64,000 bases of DNA from Pantoea sp. At-9b (GCF_000175935.2 NC_014841.1:248001-312000), one strand, 5' to 3'. Shown: positions 19,005 to 26,383, counted from the stretch's first letter. Translations and numbers: made by a program. The notes: a model not told the origin generated them from the sequence alone.

Positions 19005-19037
19005 CGTGGGATATTTTCCGTTTTCCATGCGGACCCC
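19000..19037 (-). repeat. Tn3-family right terminal inverted repeat (38 bp)
   Basis: Read on the minus strand it begins GGGGTCCGCATGG and ends ATCCCACGCTAAG, matching the left end at 35 of 38 positions. The original tnpA stop codon (19002-19004) lies inside it, as is usual in this family. Confidence 0.95.
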
Positions 19038-19042
19038 TAAAC
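19038..19042. repeat. Target site duplication, right copy (TAAAC)
   Basis: It is an exact repeat of 8738-8742, directly after the right inverted repeat. Confidence 0.93.
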
Positions 19043-19220
19043 GTACAATAATTTCCGATATCCAAACGGATCCTTCGTGCATATTAGTTACATCATACAT
19101 TTGCTTCAAAAAAACCACATCGGCCTGCGGCCCAACACCAGTCAAGCAACAATACCGGCGAGTTTCAGGTTGCTCCTCTACCCAGCCTGTGAGGCATGAT
19201 GGCGAAGTGATTTTGAGCAA
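19038..19220 (-). pseudogene. Possible small ORF split by the transposon
   Basis: On the minus strand a frame begins with TTG at 19220 (AAAGGG about 4 nt upstream) and reads LLKITSPSCLTGWVEEQPETR...SEIIVRL up to the target site. If the transposon and one TAAAC copy are removed, the same frame continues at 8742-8711 as RRLERSKQ and stops, giving about 69 codons. This would be a small gene of unknown function interrupted by the insertion. It has no recognised family and is short, so it may be a chance frame. Confidence 0.3.
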
Positions 19221-19245
19221 GCACCCTTTTGTTTGTTGTAACTAA

Positions 19246-19580
19246 TTCATTATCGGCGTGCACGTTACCACTCTCCCTGCCACCGCTAATTATTAATGAG
19301 AAAACTTAACCCATAATGGTTAAACCATTGGCATATGCCCCCCTTCATTAATACCTGATAGCATGAATATTTATTAAATTTAAAAAAAGCCCATTTCCGG
19401 GTCAGATATGGGCGAAGATCACTTCTTTTATTTTATATTTTTACTAGTATTTCCCTGGCGCTGCATTTGTTAACTGCAAGTATGCTGTTTTAATACAGAT
19501 ATGAAAGGTTGACTTCAGGTAGGGTCACTTTTATGTAGGGTAAGTTTTATGTAGTATCAGTCAATGGAGAGACGACACTG
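19246..19580. other. Non-coding leader of the PAS-LuxR gene pair
   Basis: It is A+T rich, with a minus-strand terminator-like hairpin at 19382-19413 and short repeats of GTAGGGT.A.TTTTATGTAG near 19518-19554 (TAGGGTCACTTTTATGTAG and TAGGGTAAGTTTTATGTAG, a tandem of about 19 bp). The tandem may be a regulator binding site just before the 19581 start. Confidence 0.45.
19382..19413 (-). terminator. Rho-independent terminator, minus strand
   Basis: On the minus strand GCCCAT pairs with ATGGGC, followed by a run of seven T. It would stop leftward transcription entering the transposon flank. No gene served by it is evident. Confidence 0.6.
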
Positions 19581-20264
19581 ATGAGTACATTATCGATACC
19601 GAAAAGTTTGATTCAGATGTTTGAGAATGACACGGTGGTAGGTTGGGCGATAAAAGACAGGACATCAAAGTTTGTTTATGTCAATAAAGCCTTTAAGATC
19701 TGGCAAACAATCTCTACCACATATGATTACGAGGGTTTGAAAATTCATGATGTTCCCGTCCCTGTCGCTGAGTTTGCAGATATATTCGAGCAGCAGGAAC
19801 GATTTGTCGAAAGTTCCGGGACGGTTTTAAGAGCGATCACCACCCATATACAGGGGCGGGAAAAAATAATGCAACCTGTTTATAATATACAGGAACCCCT
19901 TTATGATGAAAATGGTTTATGCATAGGCACTGTCATCAGTGTAAGGCATGTGAATATTCTTACCCCCACATCATTATTAAACGGAAAGTTGAATCAACAT
20001 GCGACTTTTCAGACGCCCTCCGAACTTTTTACCGAAAAGGAGTGGGAAGTGATGTATTTATTGCTATGCAATCTCAGTCTTAAAGAGATAAGTAATGTTC
20101 TTGGCATTTCCGTTGATGCCGTCAATGGCAGACTACGCAGCTCATTCAAAAAGACGGGGGTCAACTCATCAACCGCATTAGTTGATTTTTGCAGAACCAA
20201 CCGGTTTGATAATTATATACCCCAGTTTTTTCTTAAAAAAGGACATATCGTAATAACCGGTTGA
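19581..20264 (+). CDS. PAS-LuxR-type transcriptional regulator, first of a tandem pair
   Basis: This 227-aa protein has an N-terminal PAS-like sensor (about residues 8-125: VVGWAIKDRTSKFVYVNKAF, YDENGLCIGTVISVRHVN) and a C-terminal LuxR/GerE helix-turn-helix (about 150-210: FTEKEWEVMYLLLCNLSLKEISNVLGIS). The start has GGAGAG 10 nt upstream. A paralogue follows after 4 nt, sharing GWA.KD.S..YVY.N, the FT..EWEV block and a C-terminal W/FDNYIP.FFL motif, so the pair arose by duplication and is translationally coupled. Target genes are unknown. Confidence 0.88.
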   Translation: MSTLSIPKSLIQMFENDTVVGWAIKDRTSKFVYVNKAFKIWQTISTTYDYEGLKIHDVPVPVAEFADIFEQQERFVESSGTVLRAITTHIQGREKIMQPVYNIQEPLYDENGLCIGTVISVRHVNILTPTSLLNGKLNQHATFQTPSELFTEKEWEVMYLLLCNLSLKEISNVLGISVDAVNGRLRSSFKKTGVNSSTALVDFCRTNRFDNYIPQFFLKKGHIVITG

Positions 20265-20268
20265 AAAA

Positions 20269-20916
20269 ATGGAATTTTACTTTAAAAACTCACTACTGGG
20301 TTGGGCTGTCAAAGACAGCTCATCCCGATATGTTTATGCAAATGATAAGGCATGCAAATACTTCAACATTCCTGCTGGGAAAATAAAGGGGTGTTCAGAC
20401 AGAGACTTATTAGATGATCTCGATAGCGTTTATGAAAACATAATACTTGACGACCAGAAAATCACCAGTACAGGAAGGATGAGTATCGTCATGAAAATAT
20501 TGAGTTATGGTGGCAGTGACGAGCTAAAAGCGTACAGGGTCGAAAAACGACGCTGGTGTTTCAGGGATGGTTCCCCTGGAATAATTTGTAGTTATATTGA
20601 GCTGGCAAATGTTTATTTTTCGACTTTTATCACACATTCCAGTCGAAGATCGCTGGTATTCACTAAGCCATCAGATTTTTTCACCGACCGGGAGTGGGAG
20701 GTTATCCTGTTATTATTTTGTTCAGTCAAACAGCCTATAATGTCTAATATCCTTGGCATTAGCACTTTTACGTTGAGAAACCGGATAATACGTTGTTGCC
20801 AAAAAGCGGGCGTCCTGAATATTTCAAGCCTACTCCAGTACTGCTATTGCCAAGGGTGGGATAATTATATCCCACCCTATTTCTTAAATAAGCGATATTT
20901 GGTCATTGATCAATGA
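20269..20916 (+). CDS. PAS-LuxR-type transcriptional regulator, second of a tandem pair
   Basis: This 215-aa paralogue of the preceding gene has a PAS-like domain (about residues 5-115: LLGWAVKDSSSRYVYANDKACKYFNIP) and a LuxR-type HTH (about 138-200: FFTDREWEVILLLFCSVKQPIMSNILGISTFTLRNRI). It starts 4 nt after the first gene's stop with only a weak Shine-Dalgarno, consistent with translational coupling. The recognition helix differs from the first protein's, so it may bind different DNA or a heterodimer site. Ligand unknown. Confidence 0.86.
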   Translation: MEFYFKNSLLGWAVKDSSSRYVYANDKACKYFNIPAGKIKGCSDRDLLDDLDSVYENIILDDQKITSTGRMSIVMKILSYGGSDELKAYRVEKRRWCFRDGSPGIICSYIELANVYFSTFITHSSRRSLVFTKPSDFFTDREWEVILLLFCSVKQPIMSNILGISTFTLRNRIIRCCQKAGVLNISSLLQYCYCQGWDNYIPPYFLNKRYLVIDQ

Positions 20917-20983
20917 GAGGTGAACATGGCCAAAACGGGACCCGCAGGAAGAACCATGATAAGACAGCTTAGCTGCCATCCCA

Positions 20984-21124
20984 GTGCGCCAACTTGAGGA
21001 GCGGGTCAGGCGCTATCATCGCTTCAGTCTGGAGATTATTTTCTGGTTGATCATCTCGTTGCTGGCCGTACCGTTGGCTGTGGCCTACTTCATACGCCAG
21101 CCCGGTGCTTCGCCTCAAGCATAG
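20984..21124 (+). CDS. Putative small single-span membrane protein
   Basis: A GTG-started frame of 46 codons encodes VRQLEERVRRYHRFSLEII followed by a clear transmembrane helix FWLIISLLAVPLAVAYFI and a short polar tail. The charged-then-hydrophobic design, and a 24-bp palindrome with a T-run directly after the stop, favour a real small protein. There is no strong Shine-Dalgarno before the GTG. An ATG frame starting at 20925 (MAKTGPAGRTMIRQL) overlaps it in another phase, so a frameshifted longer original gene is also possible. Confidence 0.4.
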   Translation: MRQLEERVRRYHRFSLEIIFWLIISLLAVPLAVAYFIRQPGASPQA

Positions 21125-21130
21125 TTTTAG

Positions 21131-21154
21131 CAAAAAGTAATCGATTACTTTTTG
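21131..21154. terminator. 24-bp perfect palindrome, terminator or operator
   Basis: The half-site CAAAAAGTAATC is followed by its exact reverse complement with no spacer. It carries an A-run and a T-run, so it can act as a terminator on both strands. A perfect spacer-less dyad just before the AraC-type gene could also be a dimer binding site. Confidence 0.55.
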
Positions 21155-21205
21155 CCTGAAAGACATTATGATTACGATGAAGCACAACCAGGAGGAAAAC
21201 AGATT

Positions 21206-21535
21206 TTGCCTCGCAGAGAACAAATCATCGAAGATCTGACGCACTGGATTGACCTGAATTTGCATGCCGTACATAGCATCGAGGACGTTGCCGCTCGTTC
21301 AGGCTATTCCAGATGGCATATCCAGCATATGTTCAAGCAAGTCAATCGTGTCTCGATCCTGGCTTATGTCCGCCAGCGTCGTCTTGAAAGGGCTGCCAAA
21401 GATCTCACAGAAGGCCAGGAGAGTATTTCTGCCATCGCTTTACGGCACGGTTTTGGTTCGCAGCAGGCCTTCAGCAGAGCGTTTATAAAATGGCAGAAGA
21501 TGAAGCCATCAACCTTTCGCTCCTGCGCAAGGTAA
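21206..21535 (+). CDS. Small AraC-family regulator (SoxS/MarA size)
   Basis: This 109-aa stand-alone AraC DNA-binding domain has two helix-turn-helices: SIEDVAARSGYSRWHIQHMFKQV and ESISAIALRHGFGSQQAFSRAF. Length and layout match SoxS, MarA and RamA, which have no ligand domain and are controlled by their amount. I chose TTG at 21206 because GGAGG lies 10 nt upstream and the protein then begins like SoxS (PRREQIIEDLTHWIDLNL). An earlier TTG at 21152 would start inside the palindrome. It probably activates stress or efflux genes; the DUF1471 gene downstream is a possible target. Confidence 0.88.
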   Translation: MPRREQIIEDLTHWIDLNLHAVHSIEDVAARSGYSRWHIQHMFKQVNRVSILAYVRQRRLERAAKDLTEGQESISAIALRHGFGSQQAFSRAFIKWQKMKPSTFRSCAR

Positions 21536-21695
21536 ACCCTCTCCCGAAAGCATCATTGGCGGTTCCTATCACCGTGATAGTTAGCATGATCACAGTATCA
21601 GCATTTATTGTTAACTTGCTAATGGTAACAATGGTTATCATTTATTCCATCGGAGGCGCATCGCTTCCCACCCAAACAAACGAAGGAATAAGACC

Positions 21696-21911
21696 ATGAA
21701 AACTATCAAAGCATTATCAATCGCTGCTGTTGCTGCTCTGTCACTGATGTCTGCTGCAAGTTTCGCACAGAGCGTATCCGTTACTGCCTCAACCCTGGAC
21801 AGTGCAGAAGCTAAAATCGCGGCGCAGGCACAGCAGCAAGGTGCTCAATACAAAATCACCGAAGCGAATACCAACAACCGTGTTCACATGACGGCTGAAC
21901 TCTACAAATAA
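21696..21911 (+). CDS. DUF1471 (YdgH/BhsA/McbA-like) periplasmic stress protein
   Basis: This 71-aa secreted protein has signal peptide MKTIKALSIAAVAALSLMSAASFAQ (cleavage after about residue 24) and a single DUF1471 domain with the typical STLDSAEAKIAAQAQQQGA and C-terminal NNRVHMTAELYK. Enterobacteria carry several paralogues that are induced by acid, metal, peroxide or biofilm signals. The start follows GAAGGAATAAGACC. It lies 160 bp after the AraC-type gene and is followed by a strong terminator, so it is monocistronic and abundantly transcribed when induced. Confidence 0.95.
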   Translation: MKTIKALSIAAVAALSLMSAASFAQSVSVTASTLDSAEAKIAAQAQQQGAQYKITEANTNNRVHMTAELYK

Positions 21912-21941
21912 CAGCGAGTCGCAATACGTTGTAACAGCAAT

Positions 21942-21970
21942 GGCCGCCCTCAAGGGGCGGCCTTTTCGTT
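21942..21970 (+). terminator. Rho-independent terminator of the DUF1471 gene
   Basis: A GC-rich stem GGCCGCCC(T) and GGGGCGGCC around a CAA loop is followed by TTTTCGTTT. Confidence 0.88.
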
Positions 21971-21992
21971 TAAGTATGTCTGACAGCGCAAA

Positions 21993-23291
21993 TCATTCCG
22001 ACTCCATGGCACACTGCCCTGTCCGAGTTGATCCCTTATACATGCAGCCAAACTTTCCGCGTTGTGATTGACGACAGGCGTAACTCACCTCACCTTCAGG
22101 TCGTGGTGTAGTAAATAATTTTCCGCCATTAGATTTACAACAGGCTTTAAATCCTGAAGTCGTCGAAAGATTGCATTCCTGATGCTGCGAATCAGTTAAC
22201 GATGTAAAGCCACTTTTGATGGTCTGCATGAGTTCTGGATCGTTAGATTGAGCCGCTACAGCATCAGCCGCGCTACTGTTGACAGCTTGCATGACATTCC
22301 CACCGGAAGCTTGTGCAATAACCGCCGATGACGCTATCCCGGTTAAAGAAGCGATCGTTTGTTGATTTTCGACATCCTTCTGTTTTTCATATTCAGCATT
22401 TGCACGCGCCTGTTCAGCCTGGATTTCAACCTGTCGGGCAGCAAATTGCTGGTTCTCAATATCAACTTTGTCACGCAGACCGGCCAACTCCAGGGTTGAA
22501 TTTTTAAGTTTCTGACTCTGCTTCTCATCCAGACTTTCAGCTACCCTGACAAGCTTTTCTTTATCAATAGGATACATGCGTGATTGTTGTGGTGTGGCAC
22601 CCCAACCGCGATTAAGTTCTACTTCTTGCCGGGCAAAGTGCTGTTCTAATTTCTGGTTTTTATTATCCCTGGCCAGACTCATTGCATTGCTGTACATTTC
22701 CTGGGTGGCAAAAGGAGTCAGATCGAGCGCTTCAGAAAATTGCTGAAGTAATGCTGCACTATTATCCCCTAATGAATAACGCTTAACATATGATTTAGCC
22801 AGATAATAGGTAGCATGAGCCGTTCCTAATTGACGGAAATAACGTATTACTTCGCTTTCATATCCCGTCATGACGTCAATTGCCTTTCTCTTATCGGTGG
22901 CTTTAATGTAATCAGCGTGGGAGGCGAACCAGTCATACTGCTTTGACATATACGCATTATAATCTCTTGAACTACCGGAAAGAAAATTCAAACGTTCCCG
23001 GTCCACAAAGTAGAGATATTGATGCGAATTTTGCATATCATTACTTATGCTGTTATCCAACGAGATACTTTTAGATGTTAATGTAGAATCAACGCCATAT
23101 CGGTTACAGGCAGCGAGAAATTCGTTGCGCATCGAAAGATATAAACCATATTCTTTTTGCGCCAAACTATTTTGCGCTGAATCCAATTTAGCCTGACATT
23201 CAGGATCTTTATCATCGCTAATTCTGCATCCTAAAAGCATTGAAGAAATAAAAAATACAATCGATATCAAACTTAAATTTTTAAGCGACAT
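21993..23291 (-). CDS. Coiled-coil lipoprotein of unknown function
   Basis: This 432-aa protein has a lipoprotein signal, SLISIVFFISSMLLGCRI, with lipobox LLGC at Cys22, so it should be membrane-anchored and probably in the outer membrane. Residues about 30-230 are helical and Tyr/Arg-rich, residues about 235-305 form a charged coiled coil (LRDKVDIENQQFAARQVEIQ, ANAEYEKQKDVENQQ), and the C-terminal 60 residues carry six Cys (CNLSTTSGFKACCKSNGG, YACRQ, GKFGCMY, GQCAM) suggesting three disulfides. I recognise no family. It is a single gene convergent with the DUF1471 gene and divergent from the AAA ATPase. Confidence 0.85.
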   Translation of the reverse strand: MSLKNLSLISIVFFISSMLLGCRISDDKDPECQAKLDSAQNSLAQKEYGLYLSMRNEFLAACNRYGVDSTLTSKSISLDNSISNDMQNSHQYLYFVDRERLNFLSGSSRDYNAYMSKQYDWFASHADYIKATDKRKAIDVMTGYESEVIRYFRQLGTAHATYYLAKSYVKRYSLGDNSAALLQQFSEALDLTPFATQEMYSNAMSLARDNKNQKLEQHFARQEVELNRGWGATPQQSRMYPIDKEKLVRVAESLDEKQSQKLKNSTLELAGLRDKVDIENQQFAARQVEIQAEQARANAEYEKQKDVENQQTIASLTGIASSAVIAQASGGNVMQAVNSSAADAVAAQSNDPELMQTIKSGFTSLTDSQHQECNLSTTSGFKACCKSNGGKLFTTPRPEGEVSYACRQSQRGKFGCMYKGSTRTGQCAMESE

Positions 23292-23695
23292 ATTTTTGCC
23301 TGATTGCTGTAAGGTAATTATTGAGGAATGGTAACGGATAGTTATTAACTCAGTTTATCTCACCATCAATTGATATCAAGCCAGCCATGCAAAAAGACAA
23401 CAAAATGTAACTAACTATGAATTAAAAGAGGAAACACCTAAATCACTTTAATTTTATGACATAAAATTTCTTATAAGGCGTTAAAGTTAGATGATTTTTT
23501 TAACCACGTCAGGAACATCTTCTTTGCAGACGCTATCGCCTCTGGCATCATTCATTACCATTACTACCTTCGGGTTGGATTCGAAATGAGGGAATTTCAA
23601 ATTGAAATATTCACTCCATTACGAAAAATATCAGTGGGTTAGTATCCGTTTATACTGGGAAATTCATAGTACGTTTCAAGGGAGAGACCGCGCCT
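23292..23695. other. Non-coding gap between lipoprotein and ATPase genes
   Basis: This 404-bp A+T-rich spacer separates two divergent genes. No frame of note, RNA gene or clear repeat is visible. It must hold both promoters, but I could not choose one convincingly. Confidence 0.4.
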
Positions 23696-24859
23696 ATGTT
23701 AACCTGCTTCTCCATCGCTAATTATCGATCTATCTGCGATCTCACCCTGCCGTTAGGACGATTGAGTGTCATCACGGGAGAGAATGGCAGCGGAAAATCA
23801 AACCTCTACAAGGCATTACGTTTGCTGGCGGAGACAGCAAAAGAAGGCGTGGTCAACTCCCTGGCGGAAGAAGGTGGATTAACATCAACCTACTGGGCGG
23901 GTCCGGAAACCCTGTCTCGCGGCATGAAACGTGGGGACGTGCCGATTGAAGGAGGACCGCGGCATAATGTCGTCAGGTTGAAGCTGGGTTTTGCCAGTGA
24001 CCATTTTGGCTATGCCATCACCCTGGGGTTGCCAACACCGAGTTCATCAGCCTTTGCACTTGATCCTGAGATTAAGCGGGAAGTCATTTTTAATGGGCCA
24101 TCCTACCGCCCTGCTTCCTCGTTAGTGGAACGAAAAGGCAATATGCTGAAAGTCCGTACAGACAGACAGTGGCAAGTTGTCGCACAGAAAGTGCCGGTCT
24201 ACAGCAGCATGTTTGACCAACTGGCCGATCCCACCACCGCCCCCGAAGTTTTCCAGGTGCGTGAAATGATCCGCAACTGGCGCTTCTACGATCATTTTCG
24301 CACCGATAAAGACGCACCCGCTCGCCAGTCTCAGCTACTGACGCGTACCCCGGTGCTACACCATGACGGGCGAGATCTGGCATCGGCACTGCAGACCATT
24401 ATTGAAACCGGCGATCGCCACGCCCTTGCTCATGCCATTGACGATGCATTCCCCGGCAGTCGGCTGGAAGTCATCCATCATAGCGAGGGACGTAGCGCGA
24501 TCGCCTTTTACCAACAGGGACTGCTGCGCCCCCTCTCGGCTGCTGAGTTATCCGACGGCACCTTGCGTTTTATTCTCTGGGTGGCCGCGTTGCTGACTCC
24601 CCGCCCACCGGAACTGATGGTGCTGAACGAACCGGAAACCAGCCTGCATCCGGACTTGCTGCCCGCGCTGGCGCGGTTAATTCTTCAGGCATCGCAACAG
24701 TCGCAAATTTGGGTGATATCGCACGCTAACCGGCTGGTTAATGCGCTGATGCGCGACCCTGAATGTCACATTATTCAGTTGGAAAAAGAGTTAGGGCAAA
24801 CGAAGATCCAAGGGCAGGACATCCTGGATGTACCTGCCTGGCGCTGGCCTGATGCGTGA
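23696..24859 (+). CDS. AAA-family ATPase (RecF/SMC-like AAA_21 type)
   Basis: This 387-aa predicted ATPase starts MLTCFSIANYRSICDLTLPLGRLSVITGENGSGKS, with Walker A GENGSGKSN at 28-36. The ABC-like signature LSDGTLRF lies at about 280, Walker B LMVLNEPETSLHPDLL at about 302-318 (Asn where Asp is usual), and the switch His in VISHANRL at about 340. Stand-alone proteins of this group resemble OLD and RecF ATPases and occur both as housekeeping-like unknowns and in phage defence. No nuclease partner follows; the next gene is convergent after 7 nt. Role unknown. Confidence 0.88.
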   Translation: MLTCFSIANYRSICDLTLPLGRLSVITGENGSGKSNLYKALRLLAETAKEGVVNSLAEEGGLTSTYWAGPETLSRGMKRGDVPIEGGPRHNVVRLKLGFASDHFGYAITLGLPTPSSSAFALDPEIKREVIFNGPSYRPASSLVERKGNMLKVRTDRQWQVVAQKVPVYSSMFDQLADPTTAPEVFQVREMIRNWRFYDHFRTDKDAPARQSQLLTRTPVLHHDGRDLASALQTIIETGDRHALAHAIDDAFPGSRLEVIHHSEGRSAIAFYQQGLLRPLSAAELSDGTLRFILWVAALLTPRPPELMVLNEPETSLHPDLLPALARLILQASQQSQIWVISHANRLVNALMRDPECHIIQLEKELGQTKIQGQDILDVPAWRWPDA

Positions 24860-24866
24860 TGACCTT

Positions 24867-25211
24867 TCAGGTAAACGTCATCGCCCAGGTAATCACCCCG
24901 GCGACTACGGTGGTGAAGGTCAGTGCGACCAGAAAAAGAATATCGACTATTTTTTCCAGCCGGTGATTACGCCGCTGAGTGCGGGTGCGGAGCGCCAGGT
25001 AGGACAAAATGGTGGTGGCCAGATAAATAATCGCATTGATGGCGAGCAAATCATCGCCCAACGTATTTTCGCGTCTCAGGGTTGTCACCACCTGAAAAAT
25101 ACCAATGACGGTAAGGCAAACGCCGACCATCGCGGACGAGGCCATGAAAATATGCACACAAATGTCTTCGTCCAGCCTGTTACTGATTTTTGGTTTGATC
25201 ATCACAGTCAC
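24867..25211 (-). CDS. Small inner-membrane protein
   Basis: This 114-aa protein has three predicted transmembrane helices: IFMASSAMVGVCLTVIGIFQVV, LLAINAIIYLATTILSYLAL and IVDILFLVALTFTTVVAGVITWA, separated by basic loops (LRTRTQRRNHRLEK). It has no known domain. It is a single gene on the minus strand between the ATPase and ybiI. Similar orphan membrane proteins are common in Enterobacterales. Function not assignable. Confidence 0.8.
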   Translation of the reverse strand: MTVMIKPKISNRLDEDICVHIFMASSAMVGVCLTVIGIFQVVTTLRRENTLGDDLLAINAIIYLATTILSYLALRTRTQRRNHRLEKIVDILFLVALTFTTVVAGVITWAMTFT

Positions 25212-25295
25212 CTTAAAAAGAGCAACGTTCGATTTCTCAAATAATGGTGATTCACTCTACTCTCTTAAGATTAACTGAGGCACAGGAGATAGGAT

Positions 25296-25562
25296 ATGGC
25301 AAGCGGCTGGTCTGGTGATGGTGCGGTACAGGATCAGATTGACGCCACTGTTGATGACGCAGTCGCGCGAGCACGGAGTCACCTTGGGCAGGGGGAAAGT
25401 GCGCACTATTGCGATGAATGTGGTGAACCGATCCCTGAAGCACGACGACTGGCGTTACCCGGTGTCCGTTATTGCGTTAAATGCCAGAACGAGAGGGACA
25501 AGCGCGAGGCAAGCCACAGCGGTTACAACCGTCGTGGCAGCAAAGACAGCCAACTGCGCTAA
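25296..25562 (+). CDS. ybiI: DksA/TraR-type zinc-finger protein YbiI
   Basis: This 88-aa protein has the C4 zinc finger C-x2-C (YCDECGEPIPEARR) and C-x2-C (YCVKCQ) of the DksA/TraR family, and the diagnostic ending GYNRRGSKDSQLR of E. coli YbiI. It lacks the long DksA coiled coil, so an RNA-polymerase secondary-channel role is uncertain. Helix VQDQIDATVDDAVARARSHL occupies the N-terminus. The Shine-Dalgarno AGGAGATAGG supports the start. It is followed by an SDR gene after about 106 bp. Confidence 0.93.
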   Translation: MASGWSGDGAVQDQIDATVDDAVARARSHLGQGESAHYCDECGEPIPEARRLALPGVRYCVKCQNERDKREASHSGYNRRGSKDSQLR

Positions 25563-25668
25563 CCGGTCCTATATGAACAGCGTGGATGTGGATATACCCT
25601 ATTCATATAACTGATGCGCGTGGGTTATGTCAGGATGATTGCCCCTCGTTAATGCACAGGAATTCTCG

Positions 25669-26382
25669 ATGAGCCATTCCCCTCATTTACCCGTGGCGAT
25701 TGTCACTGGTGGTACCAGCGGCATCGGTTTAGCCATTGTCCATAATCTTGCACGTGACCACCAAGTCTACGCGTTAGGACGCAATCACGCGGTACTGGAT
25801 GCGTTGCGCTCGCGGCAAAATATCGAAGCGGTGAATATCGATTTACTGGATTTCAACGCGCAACAACGTTTTATTGACTCACTGCCTGCCATCAATGTGC
25901 TGGTGCACTCTGCGGCCATCTCTGAGCAAGCTCGCGTGGATAATGCCAGCCCGGAGTTATGGCAAAAGCACTTTTCAATCAATGTGTTTGCACCTGCGGA
26001 GCTGACGCGACTGGCATTACCCGCTTTGCGTGCCACACGCGGTCAGGTGGTGTTTATCAACTCCGGTTCAGGCACCCTCGCGCTGGCCGGGCATACCGTC
26101 TACTCTGCCAGCAAGTTTGCGCTCAACGCCCTGGCGCACGGGCTGCGTGGGGAAGAGAGTGAGCATGGCGTGCGCGTAGCAACGGTTTCACCGGGGCCAA
26201 CCGACACCCCGATGAACCGAAAAAGCCGCGAACGTGTCGGCAACGTCGACGCGATCGATCCGCTGGAATACAGCCATCCTGATTCGGTCGCGGCGGCAGT
26301 GCGCCTGGTTGTCGATGCCACAGAAGAAACACAAATCACCGATATCAATGTGCGGCCACGCCGGGATAAGGCGAAGCGTTGA
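25669..26382 (+). CDS. Short-chain dehydrogenase/reductase
   Basis: This 237-aa classical SDR has the cofactor motif TGGTSGIG at about residues 13-20, VHSAAIS in the NNAG position, INSGSG with catalytic Ser, and YSASK with Tyr and Lys about residues 145-149. PGPTDTPM follows, as in 3-ketoacyl-reductase-like members. I start at ATG 25669 (AGGAATTCTCG upstream) rather than an upstream TTG. It is convergent with the Abi-type gene, the two stop codons being 1-2 nt apart. Substrate unknown. Confidence 0.9.
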   Translation: MSHSPHLPVAIVTGGTSGIGLAIVHNLARDHQVYALGRNHAVLDALRSRQNIEAVNIDLLDFNAQQRFIDSLPAINVLVHSAAISEQARVDNASPELWQKHFSINVFAPAELTRLALPALRATRGQVVFINSGSGTLALAGHTVYSASKFALNALAHGLRGEESEHGVRVATVSPGPTDTPMNRKSRERVGNVDAIDPLEYSHPDSVAAAVRLVVDATEETQITDINVRPRRDKAKR

Positions 26383-26383
26383 G

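Larger units (their letters stand above)
8743..19037. mobile_element. Tn3-family transposon, complete ends, with metabolic/efflux cargo
   Basis: The element is 10,295 bp with 38-bp terminal inverted repeats (8743-8780 and 19000-19037) that begin GGGG, end TAAG and match at 35 of 38 positions, flanked by the perfect 5-bp duplication TAAAC. Order inside: NmrA-like oxidoreductase, DHA2-type MFS exporter, LysR regulator (minus), acetyltransferase, SnoaL-like protein, Fe-alcohol dehydrogenase, SDR, tnpR (minus), res, tnpA. Divergent tnpR and tnpA around res is the layout of the Tn3 subgroup. The cargo is visibly more A+T rich than the sugar-catabolic clusters to the right. Intact duplications suggest a fairly recent insertion, but tnpA is damaged, so movement may need a transposase supplied in trans. 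No antibiotic resistance gene of a known class other than the exporter is visible. Confidence 0.95.

Noticed and set aside
21490..21699. 69-codon hydrophobic frame between the AraC-type and DUF1471 genes
   Set aside because: It begins inside the AraC-type gene in another frame and ends over the start of the DUF1471 gene. The hydrophobic stretch comes from A+T-rich promoter DNA, and the ATG lacks a Shine-Dalgarno.
24828..25244. 138-codon plus-strand frame opposite the small membrane protein gene
   Set aside because: Its translation is rich in Gly, Gln, His and Asn with no hydrophobic core, typical of an antisense shadow, while the minus frame gives three clean membrane helices.
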